Positions 17,007 to 25,281 of a stretch of 64,000 nucleotides of DNA are shown piece after piece (within the stretch, counting starts at the first letter, position 1; each line of letters opens with the position of its first letter). The notes below the pieces were generated by a model that was not told the origin of the DNA, ran no database searches, and saw nothing but the letters and a program-made list of their open reading frames with translations. Both the position numbers and the translations under genes were made by a program. This DNA is from Haloferax marinisediminis (GTDB lineage: Archaea > Halobacteriota > Halobacteria > Halobacteriales > Haloferacaceae), in NCBI RefSeq assembly GCF_009674585.1, contig NZ_WKJP01000005.1, forward strand, positions 185,597 through 249,596. Direction: 5' to 3'.

Positions 17007-18077
17007 TCAGTTCTGTCGTGCAGCTTCACGAACTGCTTCGAGGAGGACCATCGTCCACATCGACTCTTCGATGGGGACGGGCATCGGGCGACCAGAGGCG
17101 ATTGCCCGTGACTCGAGGTCGATTTGGTAGTAGTGGGGGTTCGTCTGCTTGAGGTTCTCCCAGCCATCGTCGTACTTCGTCTTGAGGACGGTACTGGCGT
17201 TTCCAACCACACCACCGATGAGGTCTGCGGAGCGTTCGACGTTGTAGCGAACCTTCGACAGCGAGGTACTCGTCGGGTCGTGAGCGACTTTCATCACGGT
17301 CTGGGAGACGAGGTCGGCCATCAACGACCGCTTCTCACCGTGGACGACGACGAGGCGCTGGGGAATCGCGCCGGAGATCATCTTCACGCTCACGAGACAG
17401 CCGCCGTTCGTCCGGTACTGTACGGAGGCGTTGTCGTAGGTGAAGTCGTGTTCGTAGTCGTTTGCGAGGCTGGTAATCGCGGAGATGGCGTCTTCGCTCT
17501 CTGGGTAGCCACCTGCAGTCAGTGCGAGATACAGGGGGTGGGGTAAGCCCTCTTCGAACTCGCCGCCATCGAGTTCCATGGTCCACGACCCGCGTTGTTC
17601 GAGGTCCGGCGGGGTGAGGCCGGTGAAGATGACTTCGACGCTCCGGATTCGTCCGAGGTCGCCGCGCTTCATCCGTTCGGTGACGACGCGCATCGCGGGG
17701 TCGAACGCGTGTTGGTGGACTTCAGAGAACCGAACGCCGCGTTCCTCGGCGTACTCTTGGAGTTCGAGGAACTCGTCGAGCGTCGTGGTGATTGGTTTCT
17801 CGATCATCACCGGGATGCCCTTGTCGATGACCTTCTTCGCCAACGAGACGTGGGTCTGGACCGACGTGCAGATGTGGACCCAGTCGAGGTCCTCTGCTTC
17901 GAGCATCTCGTCGATGTCGGTGTAGGCCTTGATGTCGTGTTTGGTGGCGACGTCGGTCGCCCGTCCCTCGTCGATGTCACAGATGGCGACGAGATTCGTG
18001 CGGGGATTTCGTTCGAGTGCAGATAGATGAGTACCGGAGACAACACCTGCACCGACGACTGCTGCGTTTAGTGTCAT
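17007..18077 (-). CDS. Gfo/Idh/MocA-family NAD(P)-dependent oxidoreductase
   Basis: The 356-aa protein starts with a Rossmann motif (AAVVGAGVVSGTHLSAL, then ICDIDEGRA) and contains the family EKPITTTLDE motif at about residues 93-102, where Lys is the conserved dinucleotide/substrate residue. It continues into the alpha/beta C-terminal domain (EGLPHPLYLALTAGG). Substrates are usually sugars or nucleotide sugars, oxidised or reduced at a ring carbon; in a glycan locus it may make a modified sugar precursor. The exact substrate cannot be told. The start is supported by the glycine motif at residues 8-13 and by a TATAACAA-type element 29-36 nt upstream (18106-18113). Confidence 0.85.
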   Translation of the reverse strand: MTLNAAVVGAGVVSGTHLSALERNPRTNLVAICDIDEGRATDVATKHDIKAYTDIDEMLEAEDLDWVHICTSVQTHVSLAKKVIDKGIPVMIEKPITTTLDEFLELQEYAEERGVRFSEVHQHAFDPAMRVVTERMKRGDLGRIRSVEVIFTGLTPPDLEQRGSWTMELDGGEFEEGLPHPLYLALTAGGYPESEDAISAITSLANDYEHDFTYDNASVQYRTNGGCLVSVKMISGAIPQRLVVVHGEKRSLMADLVSQTVMKVAHDPTSTSLSKVRYNVERSADLIGGVVGNASTVLKTKYDDGWENLKQTNPHYYQIDLESRAIASGRPMPVPIEESMWTMVLLEAVREAARQN

Positions 18078-18105
18078 ACGTGAGGCGATATGATTGAGAA
18101 GTGTA

Positions 18106-18113
18106 TTGTTATA
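18106..18113 (-). promoter_or_regulatory. TATAACAA-type promoter element of the Gfo/Idh gene
   Basis: On the minus strand the sequence reads GCGTATAACAATAC, centred about 32 nt before the start at 18077. Nearly the same string precedes several other genes of the surface locus. Confidence 0.45.
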
Positions 18114-18217
18114 CGCTCAATGACCACTGGACGGGAGTTGCTAACGTCTCTTCAGAACAGTGCTCATGTGGAAAAATCGACACCCCACTCCGACATTCGA
18201 GTGTGTTCTCGTGGGAT

Positions 18218-19837
18218 TCACTGGGCGACGAATCGCAACCACTCGAGTTGCCCTTCACTCGTCCCCGTGATTGCGAGTGTGTTGTCGCCGTCGACCGTTG
18301 GAACGAAGTCGTCGACGCTCAAGCACTCGTCCGAACCGAGGACGCCGCCTCCGTCGACACGGAACTCGTTGTCTTCGATACTCACTGTATTCCCAGACCG
18401 GAACGGCCCACCGCTCCGTGGGGATTGTACTTCAGGAACCGACCCGAACTTCAGCAAACAGGCATCCGTTCCGTTCTCGCTGTCTACTCCAACGACGTAC
18501 GGGTAACGCGTGGTCTTGACAGACCCGCCGTCGATGACCGTCGACAGCGAGTTCGTCAGGTAGACGCCGTCCCGGTCGGCTCCCGTCTGGTCGATGGTAC
18601 AGTTTCGAATGACCGAGTCCGGTGCATCGTAGAGGATGACACCCGCAGCCCCTCTGGCACGGCCAGTGATTTCGACGTTTTCGAGTTTGACCCAGTGTGG
18701 TGCTTCTGCCGGTTCGTACTGACCTTGCGGTTCGAGAACGCTCCGATAGACTGCTGGGACGTCGTCGGCGTTCACCTCTATCTTCGTGTTCCGAACCGTC
18801 GTGGTTCGACCAGTTGGGAAGATGTATATGCCGCCTTTCGAGCGGGGAGTCTCTTCGATGACGATGGTACAGTCACGTATCTCCACACCAGGCGGTTTGT
18901 CTGCGGGACCTTGCTCGATGGCGATGCCGCGGGTGTTGAACTGGGAGTCGAGTTGGGTGAGTGGACCTGTGTAACTTCCGAGGTCGACTTCGATAGTCGC
19001 CCCAGTGACGTAGCTTCCGTTCCCCGAAATGCGAATGCTGGCGACGTTGTTGTTCCGGTACAACCCGCCGACGACTTCGACGTTACCCGACGTTCTGCTG
19101 GCGTAGATGCCGTTGTTTCCGAACTCTTCGAGGTGGCAGTCTTGGATACGGATCGTGCCGAAGTTCCACGGTCCGATGGATATTCCCGCTCGCCCGTCAC
19201 CGTTCTTGTAGTGGCCGATTGCCGACCCTTTGATGGCACGGACGTTCCGAATGAGCCCCCGGCCAGATTCCTTCGTGAGGCCGACTAACATCGCGTGGAC
19301 CACTCTCCTGTCGGAGTGTGTTCCCCGACCGATGAACTCGACGTCGTCGATTGTGAACGAGTCACGGCAGATGACCCGTACTCCCGCGGTGGTGTTCGAT
19401 GCGGTGATGTCGATGTCGATGCCGCGCAAGAGGAACTGGTTCGTCTGTCCGACGTCTACGAGAACGGTGTTGAACCCCTTCGGTGGGACGAGTTTGACAG
19501 AGCCGTCTCCGATGAGTGCGATGCGACTGTATCCAGAGATGTCGAGACGGTCCTCGAATCGATAGGTCCCGGCGGGGAATTCGAGTGCGACACCGTTTGC
19601 GAGGCCGTTCTGTAGTTTCGATACGCACGGCTCTCCCCCAGTTGGGTCACATCCGAGGTCCTCGACGACGTCTATCCGCTCGAATTCGTTTATCGAAGGT
19701 GTCGGTGTCGCCGGTGTCGTCGGGGTCGATGATGGAGGCGTCGACGGCGTCTGTGTGTTGGTCGGGTCCTGCGTCGTACAGCCGGCTACGGACGCAACAG
19801 CCGCACCGACTAATCCAAGATACGCCCGTCTATCCAT
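18218..19837 (-). CDS. Lipid-anchored right-handed beta-helix protein
   Basis: The 539-aa product has an RR-containing lipoprotein signal (MDRRAYLGLVGAAVASVAGC, lipobox Cys at residue 20), a Thr/Pro/Ser-rich stalk to about residue 50, then a pectate-lyase-like parallel beta-helix (FPAGTYRFEDRL cap; LRGIDIDI; NNGIYASRTSGNVEVVGGLYRNNNVAS; TIDQTGADRDGVYL). It is clearly related to the secreted beta-helix protein at 11680-14457 across the helix domain, but has a membrane anchor instead of C-terminal modules. The pair suggests two forms, one released and one surface-bound, acting on the same glycan. No catalytic residues can be named with confidence. Confidence 0.85.
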   Translation of the reverse strand: MDRRAYLGLVGAAVASVAGCTTQDPTNTQTPSTPPSSTPTTPATPTPSINEFERIDVVEDLGCDPTGGEPCVSKLQNGLANGVALEFPAGTYRFEDRLDISGYSRIALIGDGSVKLVPPKGFNTVLVDVGQTNQFLLRGIDIDITASNTTAGVRVICRDSFTIDDVEFIGRGTHSDRRVVHAMLVGLTKESGRGLIRNVRAIKGSAIGHYKNGDGRAGISIGPWNFGTIRIQDCHLEEFGNNGIYASRTSGNVEVVGGLYRNNNVASIRISGNGSYVTGATIEVDLGSYTGPLTQLDSQFNTRGIAIEQGPADKPPGVEIRDCTIVIEETPRSKGGIYIFPTGRTTTVRNTKIEVNADDVPAVYRSVLEPQGQYEPAEAPHWVKLENVEITGRARGAAGVILYDAPDSVIRNCTIDQTGADRDGVYLTNSLSTVIDGGSVKTTRYPYVVGVDSENGTDACLLKFGSVPEVQSPRSGGPFRSGNTVSIEDNEFRVDGGGVLGSDECLSVDDFVPTVDGDNTLAITGTSEGQLEWLRFVAQ

Positions 19838-19980
19838 TATGTGTTGACTCGTGCTGAGTTGGTATCACAAGAATATAATTATGGAGCCCGAACTGTGCCG
19901 TTTCGACGCCGAGATGGCTGTTCGCTGCGTTCTCTCACGTGGTCACAACGCGTTGACAAACCGTTAGTTCCGAATTTACA

Positions 19981-20943
19981 ATGCCAGTTCTACACCCATC
20001 ATCATACCTGATGTACTCGTTATCACAGATTCGAACGGGGTTGAAAATTGGCCGTTCGAATCCAGCATTTTTCGGGCGTGAACTCAATCGTCTCTACTAC
20101 AGTGGGCTCGGCCAGCAAAACTACAACCACGATGGTGTAGACGTCGTCGCCGAGGATTGGGACAATCTGCTAATCCTCGACGCCTGTCGGTACGACATGT
20201 TCGAAGCACAGAGCACGCTTCCGGGGCGACTCGAAAAGCGCGTCTCTCGTGGCTCACACACGGTCGAGTTCCTGCGCGGGAACTTCACCAACCGCGACCT
20301 GCAAGAGACGGTGTACATCAGTGCAAGCCCGCAACTCTACGCCCAACGTGAGGAACTCGACGCCACGTTCTACGACGTCATCAACGTCTGGATAGAAGAT
20401 GGGTGGGACAAGTCGATCGGGACGGTCCTCCCCGAGACGATGACCAAGCGCGCGCTCGAAGTGAGCGAGCAGTATCCGAACAAACGGCTCATCGTCCACT
20501 ACCTCCAACCACACTACCCGTTCATCGGCGCACCCGAGTTGAACGCTCGCTCGCCGTTCGAAGACGCACAGTCGAAAGCAGACATCTGGGGTGAGCTGAT
20601 GGAGCGAAAGCGGAGCCTCTCGCCTGAAACCGTGTGGGCAGCCTACCGGGACAACCTCAGTATCGCGCTCCCGGCAGTCGAAGAACTGATGCGAGAACTT
20701 CCCGGACGGACCGTCGTCACGTCGGACCACGGAAACATGATTGGTGAGCGTGCTGCACCGATCCCAATTCGAGAGTGGGGTCACCCACCCGGAATCTACA
20801 CCGAGGAACTCGTCTCTGTTCCGTGGCTCGTCTACGACAACGGTGACCGAAAAGAGATTATCACCGGCGAGTCGGTCGCCAAAGCCGACGAGGTCTCGTC
20901 AGACGTGGTCACAGAGCGTCTGGAGAACCTCGGATACGTCTAG
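19981..20943 (+). CDS. Alkaline-phosphatase-superfamily protein (sulfatase-like), short form
   Basis: The protein is 320 aa from the ATG at 19981, or 310 aa from an in-frame ATG at 20011; the later start may be the real one because the conserved LSQIRTGLKIGRSNPAFFGRELNRLY opening follows it. Superfamily elements are DNLLILDACRYDMFEA (first metal ligand), SRGSHTVEFL (likely nucleophile Ser/Thr region), VHYLQPHYPF and VTSDHGNMIGE (metal ligands). It is probably cytoplasmic, with no signal or transmembrane helix. It ends LENLGYV, matching the other two superfamily members of the locus. Substrate is unknown; hydrolysis or transfer of a phosphate or sulfate ester on glycan precursors is inferred. 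Confidence 0.8.
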   Translation: MPVLHPSSYLMYSLSQIRTGLKIGRSNPAFFGRELNRLYYSGLGQQNYNHDGVDVVAEDWDNLLILDACRYDMFEAQSTLPGRLEKRVSRGSHTVEFLRGNFTNRDLQETVYISASPQLYAQREELDATFYDVINVWIEDGWDKSIGTVLPETMTKRALEVSEQYPNKRLIVHYLQPHYPFIGAPELNARSPFEDAQSKADIWGELMERKRSLSPETVWAAYRDNLSIALPAVEELMRELPGRTVVTSDHGNMIGERAAPIPIREWGHPPGIYTEELVSVPWLVYDNGDRKEIITGESVAKADEVSSDVVTERLENLGYV

Positions 20944-21108
20944 CTTTCTGCAGGTTCAGACGGCTGTCGGTCGTTCTGGTTTTTCTGTCAATCACTACTC
21001 ATTGAGTCTCTGGAAAACAGGTTATTCTCTTCCTAACGACTGACGGATGCGCTCGTAGTTGCCGGCGGGTTTCCACCATCTCACAAAAACAGGAACTCGG
21101 GAGCGTGC

Positions 21109-22737
21109 TTACTCGAGGTAGCCGAGATTGGCGAGTCGTTCTTCGACTTGACTGTCTGTCGTCGTACTGACTTCGGCCGGGTCGAACGCTGGATACGACC
21201 TCGTTCCGACTGCATCGACGATTGGGAGTACGCTCCCGTCCATTTGTTCGTCTGCTTCGACACCGAACGTCGCGAGAACCGTCGGTGCGATGTCGAAGAG
21301 ATGTGCGCCATCGAGTGACGCATCCGTGTCGATATCGGCCCCGATCGCTGCAACGATGCCGAACAGTTTGTGGTTCCACGGCTCAGTTGGCTCTCCGAAC
21401 ACGTCCTCGGCGAGCATCGCAGAGAGGAACTGGTCGAAGTCGCGTGGGATGAGCACGATATCGACCGCATCCTCCTCTCTGGGTCCGTAGAAGTGCATCT
21501 CACGCGGCGACACCTCGTCGAAGACAGGATTGCCGTCAGGGTCAGTCGCGTTTCGTAACAGGTCGATAATCTCCTCGCGAATCGACTCGTATTCAGACGG
21601 GGCGACGACGCCGTGAGGCTCCCGCCCGACGAGATTTATCCTGACACCGAGTTCGGTGCGCGAGCGCATGTATGCGAGCGAGCGCTTGAAGTCCACTTGT
21701 TGAGTACCGGCACTGATGATGTCCGAACTGATTCGACTCGTGACGAACTCTTCGAGACCGAGGCGGCCGAGGACAGCGCCGATACGCTGACTCGTGAGGC
21801 CTGTTCGTGCGACTAACTGCATCGCTTTGGCTGGAAGACTCTCCTCGACGGTTTCGGCTTCGATACCGGCCACGAGCTTCGAATCTCGAACGGTTGCCCA
21901 CGTCGGCATCCCCTGGCCACCGTTCATGGTTTTGACGAACCCATGTCGGCGAAGGAACTCGTTGACACGGAACTCGTACCCTGTGTACTCGCCCATTCCG
22001 TGGTCGCTCATGACGAGTACGTTCTCGGGATGGTATGCGTCGAGAATCGCCTCGAGTTGTCGGTCGACCTCGGCGTAGATATCACGGACTGAGTCGAGGT
22101 CACCCGGTCGCTCGTGGAAGACGGTGTCCGTCTGTTGGAACTGGATAAACCCGAAATCTGGATTGAATCTGTCGACCAGATACATGAACGCTTCTCCGCG
22201 CATGCGAATTAGCTCACAGTACCGGTCACTTGGGGCGTTATCGCTCGGCGAGGGTTCTCGTGGGTACACCCGGTAGTCGCCGATGGCGTTTCGAACGTCG
22301 GCTACGATTCCGTCTGGGTAGCCACGTGGGTTCTCCGGAGCAGTGTATCCGGGGAGCAGAGCACCGTCGAACGGACGCGATGGATGTGTTACTGGTGCGT
22401 TGACGACGACGCTCGAAAAGCCGTGGTAGTCTAACAGCTCCCAGAGGGTTCGTTCTCGGAGATGACTCCCGTTGACGACAGACCACCCATACCCGTCGAA
22501 CGAAAGGAAATCGAAGACACCGTGCTTACCGGGGTTCATTCCAGTGTACGCCGAAGGCCACGCACTGGCCGTCCACGGGGGTATCTGTGATTCGAGTGAG
22601 CCGTGGACTCCCGACGTGAATATCGAGTGGAGCGTCGGTAGCTCTCCGTCGTCGAAGAGTGGTTGTAGTACCGGGAGACACGCTGAGTCGAGTCCAACGA
22701 GCAGCGTTTTCATTGCTCCCGTCCGATTCGTGGACAT
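21109..22737 (-). CDS. Type I phosphodiesterase/nucleotide pyrophosphatase-like protein (alkaline-phosphatase superfamily)
   Basis: The 542-aa protein opens with MKTLLVGLDSACLPVLQPLF (Asp metal ligand) after an 8-residue extension. PPWTASAWPSAYTGMNPGKHGVFDF contains the Thr nucleophile position, followed by FIQFQQTDTVFHE, LVMSDHGMGEY and HLFDIAPTVLATFG metal-binding segments. The start at 22737 is preferred over the ATG at 22713 because a TATAACAA-type element lies 27-34 nt upstream. The C-terminus VEERLANLGYLE matches the two sulfatase-like neighbours. No signal peptide is seen. Likely activity is cleavage or transfer at a phosphodiester; the substrate is not indicated. Confidence 0.85.
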   Translation of the reverse strand: MSTNRTGAMKTLLVGLDSACLPVLQPLFDDGELPTLHSIFTSGVHGSLESQIPPWTASAWPSAYTGMNPGKHGVFDFLSFDGYGWSVVNGSHLRERTLWELLDYHGFSSVVVNAPVTHPSRPFDGALLPGYTAPENPRGYPDGIVADVRNAIGDYRVYPREPSPSDNAPSDRYCELIRMRGEAFMYLVDRFNPDFGFIQFQQTDTVFHERPGDLDSVRDIYAEVDRQLEAILDAYHPENVLVMSDHGMGEYTGYEFRVNEFLRRHGFVKTMNGGQGMPTWATVRDSKLVAGIEAETVEESLPAKAMQLVARTGLTSQRIGAVLGRLGLEEFVTSRISSDIISAGTQQVDFKRSLAYMRSRTELGVRINLVGREPHGVVAPSEYESIREEIIDLLRNATDPDGNPVFDEVSPREMHFYGPREEDAVDIVLIPRDFDQFLSAMLAEDVFGEPTEPWNHKLFGIVAAIGADIDTDASLDGAHLFDIAPTVLATFGVEADEQMDGSVLPIVDAVGTRSYPAFDPAEVSTTTDSQVEERLANLGYLE

Positions 22738-22763
22738 ACTGAAAAAGTAGTGAGTATGGCGTT

Positions 22764-22771
22764 TTGTTATA
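22764..22771 (-). promoter_or_regulatory. TATAACAA-type promoter element of the phosphodiesterase-like gene
   Basis: The minus strand reads GCGTATAACAAAAC about 30 nt before the start at 22737, nearly identical to the element upstream of the Gfo/Idh gene at 18106-18113. Confidence 0.45.
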
Positions 22772-22984
22772 CGCGTACTTAGTTTCAAAAATGAGACGAC
22801 ATCGAAGGTTTGTGTATCACATGTGTACCGAGTAAATCGGCCAGACAACCAGAGACATTGGTCGCTCGAGTTATAGACTCGAACCCCTGCTAATTGACGC
22901 AAATACTCTCTTCGCTGTAGTGTCTCGGGCCTGCATAGGATACTCGTAACAAAGCCATCAAAGTCTGTCTTTCTGGATAGTAGC

Positions 22985-24289
22985 ATGTCCCAGAATGGTT
23001 CACTTCTCTCCGCCCCCAAGCGTTCAGAAAACGGTCAGGAACGTCCTCCAGTCTCGTTTGGCGGTCAGCCACTGACGCAGATTCTCGCCGAGACGCTGGA
23101 GTACGCACGGACACGTGACTACAAAGGGTGGGATTACGGCGATGGTATGAGCAGTCGGTTGCTGCAGGCACTCCCGTTCGAAAACCGATGGGTGAATCTC
23201 GTCGTCCAGGAGCTGGTGAAACGTCCGCCAGTAAACGTGCGACCACTGTTCCTCGTCGAGAAGCGCCGAAACTACAAGGGGACGGCGTTGTTCACGCTCG
23301 CGAATCTGAACTACCACTACTACACGCAGGCGATGGGTGAGAAGCCAGCAGTCGACTACCTCGACGAAGCCCGGCAACTGGCAGACTGGCTCATCGAGAA
23401 CCGAAGTATTGGCTACCACGGCTTCTGTGGCGGCCACAAACACGAGATTCAGCATCTCGAACAGAAGGGCGTGCCGAACGACCCAGACGTCGTCTCGACG
23501 TCGTTCGCCGTGAAAGCCCTCCTCACTGCCGCTCCGTACGACCCGGTGTACGCGCCGATTGCTCGGACTGCATCCGACTTCGTCGTCGAGGACCTCGATT
23601 ACCGTGAAGTCGACGGTGGGGCGAAGATCAACTACCACATGAACCATCCAGACACGTACTACACGCTCAACTCTGGGGCACTCGGAGCGCGTCTCCTCGT
23701 CGACATCTATGGGCACTACGGTGACGAGTCAGACCTCGACCGTGCGACTGCGATTCTCGACTTCATCGCTGCGCAGCAGGCACCGATTGGAGGGTGGACC
23801 TACCGTGTTCCGGCATCGAGTTCTCACCTCTCGATGGACAACCATCACAACGGGTTCATCCTCGACGCGTTCCTCCGGTACAGAGACGTCTGTGGTTCGT
23901 CGAGATACGACGAAACCATCGAACGTGGCCTCGAATTTTACCGCAGTGACCTGTTCGACGCAGACGGCGCACCAAACTGGGACGAATCGAAATCGTATCC
24001 ACGAGACATCCACGCCGCTGCAACTGCCATCGCCGTCTTCACTGCCGCTGGTGACCTTCAGATGGCCGGCCGAATCCTCGACTGGACGATCGAGAACCTC
24101 TATGCAGGTAACGGCCGATTCTACTACCGCAAGCACAAGTTGTACACGGTCAAGACGACGCTAATGCGCTGGGCACAAGCGTGGATGGCGTACGCGATGT
24201 CCGAGTACCTGAATGCCGTCGCACGTGAAGAGGGCTACCAACTCGGTGTCGACCGCCCCGTGTACGAACCGCCAGTATCGGCACGCTAG
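22985..24289 (+). CDS. Alpha/alpha-toroid protein (six-hairpin glycosidase- or prenyltransferase-like)
   Basis: The 434-aa protein consists of repeated helical hairpins with aromatic and glycine turns: DYKGWDYGDGMSSRLLQAL, TALFTLANLNYHYY, SIGYHGFCGGHKHE, GGWTYRVPASSS, HHNGFILDAFLRYRD, GRFYYRKHKLYTVKTTLMRWAQAWM. This is the pattern of (alpha/alpha)6 or toroid enzymes such as polysaccharide lyases, unsaturated-glycuronyl hydrolases and terpenoid cyclases. It has no signal peptide, so it probably acts in the cytoplasm. Its position at the edge of the surface-glycan locus favours a carbohydrate-related role, but no catalytic pair can be assigned. CGTAACAAAGCC lies about 28-39 nt upstream. Confidence 0.65.
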   Translation: MSQNGSLLSAPKRSENGQERPPVSFGGQPLTQILAETLEYARTRDYKGWDYGDGMSSRLLQALPFENRWVNLVVQELVKRPPVNVRPLFLVEKRRNYKGTALFTLANLNYHYYTQAMGEKPAVDYLDEARQLADWLIENRSIGYHGFCGGHKHEIQHLEQKGVPNDPDVVSTSFAVKALLTAAPYDPVYAPIARTASDFVVEDLDYREVDGGAKINYHMNHPDTYYTLNSGALGARLLVDIYGHYGDESDLDRATAILDFIAAQQAPIGGWTYRVPASSSHLSMDNHHNGFILDAFLRYRDVCGSSRYDETIERGLEFYRSDLFDADGAPNWDESKSYPRDIHAAATAIAVFTAAGDLQMAGRILDWTIENLYAGNGRFYYRKHKLYTVKTTLMRWAQAWMAYAMSEYLNAVAREEGYQLGVDRPVYEPPVSAR

Positions 24290-24314
24290 ACGAAAAACAG
24301 ATGCTGAATTCGGG

Positions 24315-24935
24315 TTAGATGCCCCCTGCTTCTGCGGCTTGTTCCATTTCGGCAGGGATGGTCATGTTTCGCGCGCTGTAGGCGAGCAGTGCCATCGAAA
24401 CGCCGTTTACGAGCAGGTTTACTCCGAATAACAGACCAACGGCCCACAGTGCAGTCGATGGGAACCCTGCCCAGAGCATCACGGCGAGGAGGATCCCGAT
24501 GACGCCACTCACGATGGCCAAGAACCAGTTCGGTTCACCACGGAGACGGAACCCCATCACGGTCTGAATCACTCCGCTAACCAGTAAGTACGCGATGACG
24601 AGGAGGGTCAGCGTCACCAGTCCGAAGACTGGGTTGAGAAGCAGAATCACGCCGGCGGCAAGCGTGACGACACCGAGGATGAGTTGCCAAACTGCGCCGG
24701 TCCACCTTCTCGCTCTGAATATCCCGACGAAGTCGAGAATCCCCGTTGCGATGAGGAAGAGACCGATGAGGAGCGATAGCGAGACGCCCGTCACGAACGG
24801 CGCGAACATCGCGAGGACGCCGATGAGGGCGATGACGGCGCCTGCGACGACCAGCCACCGCCAGTTCGTCTGTACCGTGTTCGGCATCGATTCTGCTGAG
24901 CCGGATGTTGGAGAGTCGGTCGTTTCAGAACTCAT
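24315..24935 (-). CDS. HdeD-like (DUF308) membrane protein
   Basis: The 206-aa protein has six predicted transmembrane helices arranged as three hairpins (WRWLVVAGAVIALIGVLAMFA; LSLLIGLFLIATGILDFVGIF; LILGVVTLAAGVILLLNP and so on), flanked by a polar Ser/Thr/Glu N-terminus of about 25 residues. This is the HdeD/DUF308 arrangement, linked in enterobacteria to acid resistance; the function in haloarchaea is unknown. It converges with the toroid-protein gene and is divergent from the DUF1269 gene. A TTTATTC-type TATA element is visible near 24962-24970 on the minus strand. Confidence 0.85.
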   Translation of the reverse strand: MSSETTDSPTSGSAESMPNTVQTNWRWLVVAGAVIALIGVLAMFAPFVTGVSLSLLIGLFLIATGILDFVGIFRARRWTGAVWQLILGVVTLAAGVILLLNPVFGLVTLTLLVIAYLLVSGVIQTVMGFRLRGEPNWFLAIVSGVIGILLAVMLWAGFPSTALWAVGLLFGVNLLVNGVSMALLAYSARNMTIPAEMEQAAEAGGI

Positions 24936-25281
24936 ATCGACAGGATATTTCGCCGTATAGGAGAATAAACAATTTTCACGGGTGCTGTGAAATTCTCGGG
25001 GACAACGTAAGTCGTCTGGTTACGACGTTCCTGTTACTGTGGAGACGAGACGTTCAGAGACGGTTCGACCGAGGCCGAAAAACGGTGGTAGAACACTGTT
25101 CAGTCAGTGTAGCTATTCACGTGATATCGGCGCCACATAGCCGCTGTAATACGATTATGGTGATGGAGTGAACATACGACTCTGAACGAATATTCTGGGC
25201 CAAAGTATGATTCACTTATTATGAAATTCATGTAACACGTGAATGGTATTGATTATCCGTCACGTGGAATTGACGTTCGCA
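24936..25281. promoter_or_regulatory. Divergent intergenic region with repeated CACGTG sites
   Basis: The 346-nt gap separates hdeD-like and DUF1269 genes. It has a likely TATA for the minus-strand gene near 24965 and GATTATCC near 25251-25258 for the plus-strand gene. The palindrome CACGTG occurs at 25118-25123, 25236-25241 and 25261-25266; the last two flank the plus-strand TATA-like element. No gene is visible. Confidence 0.4.
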
